Source: Salinisphaera sp. Q1T1-3 | GTDB taxonomy: Bacteria > Pseudomonadota > Gammaproteobacteria > Nevskiales > Salinisphaeraceae | Assembly: GCF_003602005.1 (NCBI RefSeq) | Contig: NZ_QZWD01000015.1 | Location: 28,725 to 92,724, forward strand | DNA length: 64,000 nucleotides | Direction: 5' to 3' | Part shown: in pieces, positions 62,603-64,000 of the stretch | How positions within the stretch are numbered: position 1 is the first letter of the stretch | Layout of the letters: every line of letters starts with the position of its first letter | Position numbers and translations under genes: made by a program | The notes under the pieces: model-generated | Databases searched by the model: none | The model's input: the letters and a program-made list of their open reading frames with translations, nothing else | Told to the model about the DNA's origin: nothing

Positions 62603-62705
62603 ACATAACAAAGCGCTGCAGTTGACCGCCCAAAGCGCTGGCGCGCTTTGGGTTCCCTCCGCGGCCTGCGGCCGCTCCGGCGGCAACTGAGCTTCGGCGT
62701 TAGGT
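62603..62705 (+). repeat. attC 18
   Basis: 103-bp attC, ACATAAC to GTTAGGT, internal hairpin GCGGCCTGCGGCCGCTCCGG. Confidence 0.9.
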
Positions 62706-62751
62706 AAATTCGATGATGCAATACGGTCACATCGGTTACACAGGGAAAGCT

Positions 62752-63018
62752 ATGAAAATAGACATATATAAGAGTGCGAAGTCCGGCAGCAAATACCTGT
62801 CTGTGCCAAGCGGTACAGAGATTGAGTCGTTGGCTCTGCCTAGTGACATTGATTCTGATTTGCTTGCTTTATCACCGTTTAAAACGGAATTAGAGCTTGA
62901 CGCAAGCAAACCGCTTATAGCTCTAGATCAAGCCGATGTTGAATCTCAGATATCGAAAAACGGTTATGCAATACATGGCGCCGAAATCACCATTAATGTT
63001 TATAGCGGGACAACCTAA
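62752..63018 (+). CDS. Cassette 19: small protein, DUF6139-like
   Basis: 88 residues. It starts MKIDIYKSAKSGSKYLSVPSGTEIESL, similar to what I recall of the DUF6139 family (MKxDIYxx...YLxVPxG). AGGGA sits eight bases before this ATG, which selects it over an upstream start. The function is unknown. It is the last cassette gene; the following attC is interrupted. Confidence 0.55.
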   Translation: MKIDIYKSAKSGSKYLSVPSGTEIESLALPSDIDSDLLALSPFKTELELDASKPLIALDQADVESQISKNGYAIHGAEITINVYSGTT

Positions 63019-63025
63019 CGAGGCG
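63013..63025 (+). repeat. attC 19, interrupted
   Basis: ACCTAACGAGGCG survives, then the sequence departs from the array consensus (AACGAGGCGCTGCAG). The rest of the site is lost to the IS1111-type element. Confidence 0.8.
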
Positions 63026-63279
63026 TATATGGACGCCTCCCGCAAGAGGTAGAGTCGACGATTGATGTTCTGGCAGCCCGAAGAACGGTTGCGGTCGTAT
63101 ATCCGGCTTCTGATGGGCATCTGCCCGAGCCTTTATGGAATCCGCACGCCGAGGGCCTATCGCTGCAACGGCTTTGATAGCCGAGCTCGTTATCGGCCTT
63201 TCTCGACGCAGGTCCGACCTCGTCTGCCATAACTGCTGTCGTCTCTACGCAACCGGGGGAGGGAACTAATCGTTCAAAG
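63026..63279 (-). ncRNA. Putative guide (seek/bridge) RNA region
   Basis: The non-coding space downstream of the transposase, where IS1111-type elements are reported to encode their guide RNA. ATCGCTGCA (63159-63167) is identical to the left arm of the local attC consensus (AAATCGCTGCAG). A 9-base match in 250 bases is suggestive only. The transcript limits are not known. Confidence 0.35.
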
Positions 63280-63873
63280 TTATGCGGCCATGGCGATGGC
63301 GTGATTGCCATCGAAGTCGCGGTCATGGGCCCAAACCGCCCAGGCGATGCGGGCCAGCTTGTTCGCCAGGGCACACGTCGCCTTGTTGTGGTTGGATCGC
63401 TGTTTCAGATCCATGGCCCATTGCTGTAATCGATTGAGGGATTGGCCCGTCTTCGCATTGATCTGGGCTCTGATCAAGACAGAGCGTGCGCCATGGATCA
63501 GCAGCATCCGGAGATAGCGATCGCCCCGTTTGGATATGCCGCCCATGTGCAGGCGATGCCCACTGCCGGTATGGCGAGGCGTCAGCCCCATCCAGGCAGC
63601 GAGATGCCGGCCATCGCGAAAGTGCGTCGGCGAGCCGACTGTCGCCACCAACGCCGTGGCCGTCAACAAGCCGATACCGGGCACCTGCTGAATCGCCTGC
63701 ACATCGGCCGAAGCAGCCGCATAGCGCTTGAGCTCGGCTTCGATTGTCTTCATCCGCGCTTCGAGTGCCCGGATCTTCGAAACGATTTCCAACAAAGCCG
63801 CGCGCAGGATCTCGGGAACGTTCTCGTCGTCGATCAAGGCCGGAGCCGCCGATACGGCCGTAGCGGCCCCCAC
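63280..63873 (-). pseudogene. IS110/IS1111 transposase, C-terminal fragment
   Basis: About 197 residues of the Transposase_20 (C-terminal) half: AIQQVPGIGLLTATALVATVG, FRDGRHLAAWMGLTPRHTGSGHRLHMGGISKRGDRYLRMLLIHGARSVLIRA and ANKLARIAWAVWAHDRDF. The N-terminal DEDD (RuvC-like) catalytic half is missing, replaced at 63874 by the end of an IS3-family element. The frame continues a few codons into that element. It cannot be active alone. Confidence 0.88.
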
Positions 63874-64000
63874 TGGAGTTGCCCCTATAAAACCGGACAC
63901 GCATTCTTACTTGCCTGAGCCTGTCTGAATTCCCGCGGTGAGCGCATGTTCAGCGCCTTGTGCGGGTGCGTGTTGTTGTAGTCGTCGAACCAGGCCGGCA
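63874..64000 (-). mobile_element. IS3-family element, right end (enters from the window edge)
   Basis: It begins TGGAGTTGCCCCTATA, an IS3-family-like terminal repeat, and reads on the minus strand into the C-terminus of an OrfB transposase. The remainder lies beyond the window. Confidence 0.8.
63885..64000 (-). CDS. IS3-family OrfB transposase, C-terminal end (partial)
   Basis: 37 residues visible, ending at TAG 63885: AWFDDYNNTHPHKALNMRS, then PREFRQAQASKNACPVL. DYNN-x-HPHKAL and SPREF are the typical rve-domain C-terminus of IS3-family OrfB. The 5' part lies outside the window. It is not in the supplied larger frames because only its end is present. Confidence 0.85.
   Translation of the reverse strand, partial: PAWFDDYNNTHPHKALNMRSPREFRQAQASKNACPVL

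Larger units (their letters stand above)
51605..63025. mobile_element. Chromosomal integron: intI plus 19-cassette array
   Basis: The platform reads intI (minus strand), attI region, then cassettes all on the plus strand, each closed by an attC. I count 18 complete attC sites and a nineteenth broken by an IS element. Most attC share the arms TAAC...CGCTGCAGTTGACCGCCCAAAGCGCTG and ...GGCAACTGAGCTTNGGCGTTAG. Such homogeneity is typical of sedentary chromosomal integrons. Cassette genes are more AT-rich than the flanking chromosome. Confidence 0.95.
63026..63873 (-). mobile_element. IS1111/IS110-family element, truncated
   Basis: The remainder of an element in the last attC. The left limit is where the attC breaks off, and TATGGACGCCTCCC close to it looks like a sub-terminal repeat of the IS1111 group. 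It contains a C-terminal transposase fragment and about 250 bases of non-coding sequence on its 3' side. The right side is cut by an IS3-family element. IS1111-type elements that target attC are documented in other bacteria. Confidence 0.75.

Noticed and set aside
53065..62705. Regularly repeated palindromic sequence that might be read as a CRISPR array
   Set aside because: Repeats are 57-103 bp, imperfectly palindromic and separated by 250-1000 bp carrying genes. They are attC sites, and no cas gene is present.

Overview
The window is a high-GC gammaproteobacterial chromosome segment. The mix of genes (fatty-acid activation and oxidation, glyoxylate shunt, polyamine catabolism, KatG, CrcB) and the protein sequences suggest a marine or halophilic genus such as Salinisphaera. 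That genus call is an inference from gene content and style, with no search behind it. No rRNA or tRNA genes were seen. Layout: 0.2-7.8 kb holds housekeeping genes (YbaK, TrmO, MoaA), a DUF2868/DUF3482 membrane-GTPase pair, a DsbA-like thioredoxin and a PRC-barrel envelope protein. 7.9-13.6 kb holds a YeiE/YeiH-type regulator-transporter pair, a CrcB/DUF190 fluoride module, a HAD phosphatase, a GbsR-type regulator and a DUF445 protein. 13.6-24 kb is a lipid block: a fatty-acid-transport-type acyl-CoA synthetase, a TetR regulator, an 833-residue FadE, two hydrolases and a two-domain FabG-like reductase. 24-29.3 kb holds Fur-katG and a HemD operon. 

29.6-48.6 kb is dominated by polyamine and amino-acid nitrogen use: PuuB and PuuA, PuuD, alanine dehydrogenase, isocitrate lyase, a PuuR-like regulator, a HisD-family dehydrogenase with an APC permease and a DavA-like amidase, and further on AguA-AguB. 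Together these could take agmatine to putrescine, putrescine to GABA, and feed carbon into central metabolism. No PuuC aldehyde dehydrogenase and no malate synthase lie in the window. puuA and puuD share an identical 12-base candidate operator. 

Two families of MITE-like repeats are scattered through intergenic space. Family A is about 300 bp, has GGGCCTGTTGA-type ends and sits at CTAG sites. Family B has 15-bp terminal repeats reading GTCGTCACGAGATAG. Two family A copies sit exactly on TTCTAG stop codons. 

From 51.6 kb to the right edge the base composition drops and a chromosomal integron begins: an IntI tyrosine recombinase on the minus strand, a candidate attI, then 19 gene cassettes on the plus strand separated by 18 complete attC sites plus one interrupted site. 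Cassette products include a tautomerase, a SnoaL-like protein, a lipoprotein, a nucleotidyltransferase-like protein, a HEPN-LprI fusion, a free-standing LprI protein, an isochorismatase, a GNAT acetyltransferase, a two-gene membrane cassette and several unknowns. One 346-bp cassette without a conventional gene is present twice. The array ends where an IS1111/IS110-family element, probably an attC-targeting type, has entered the last attC. That element is in turn cut by an IS3-family element that runs off the window.
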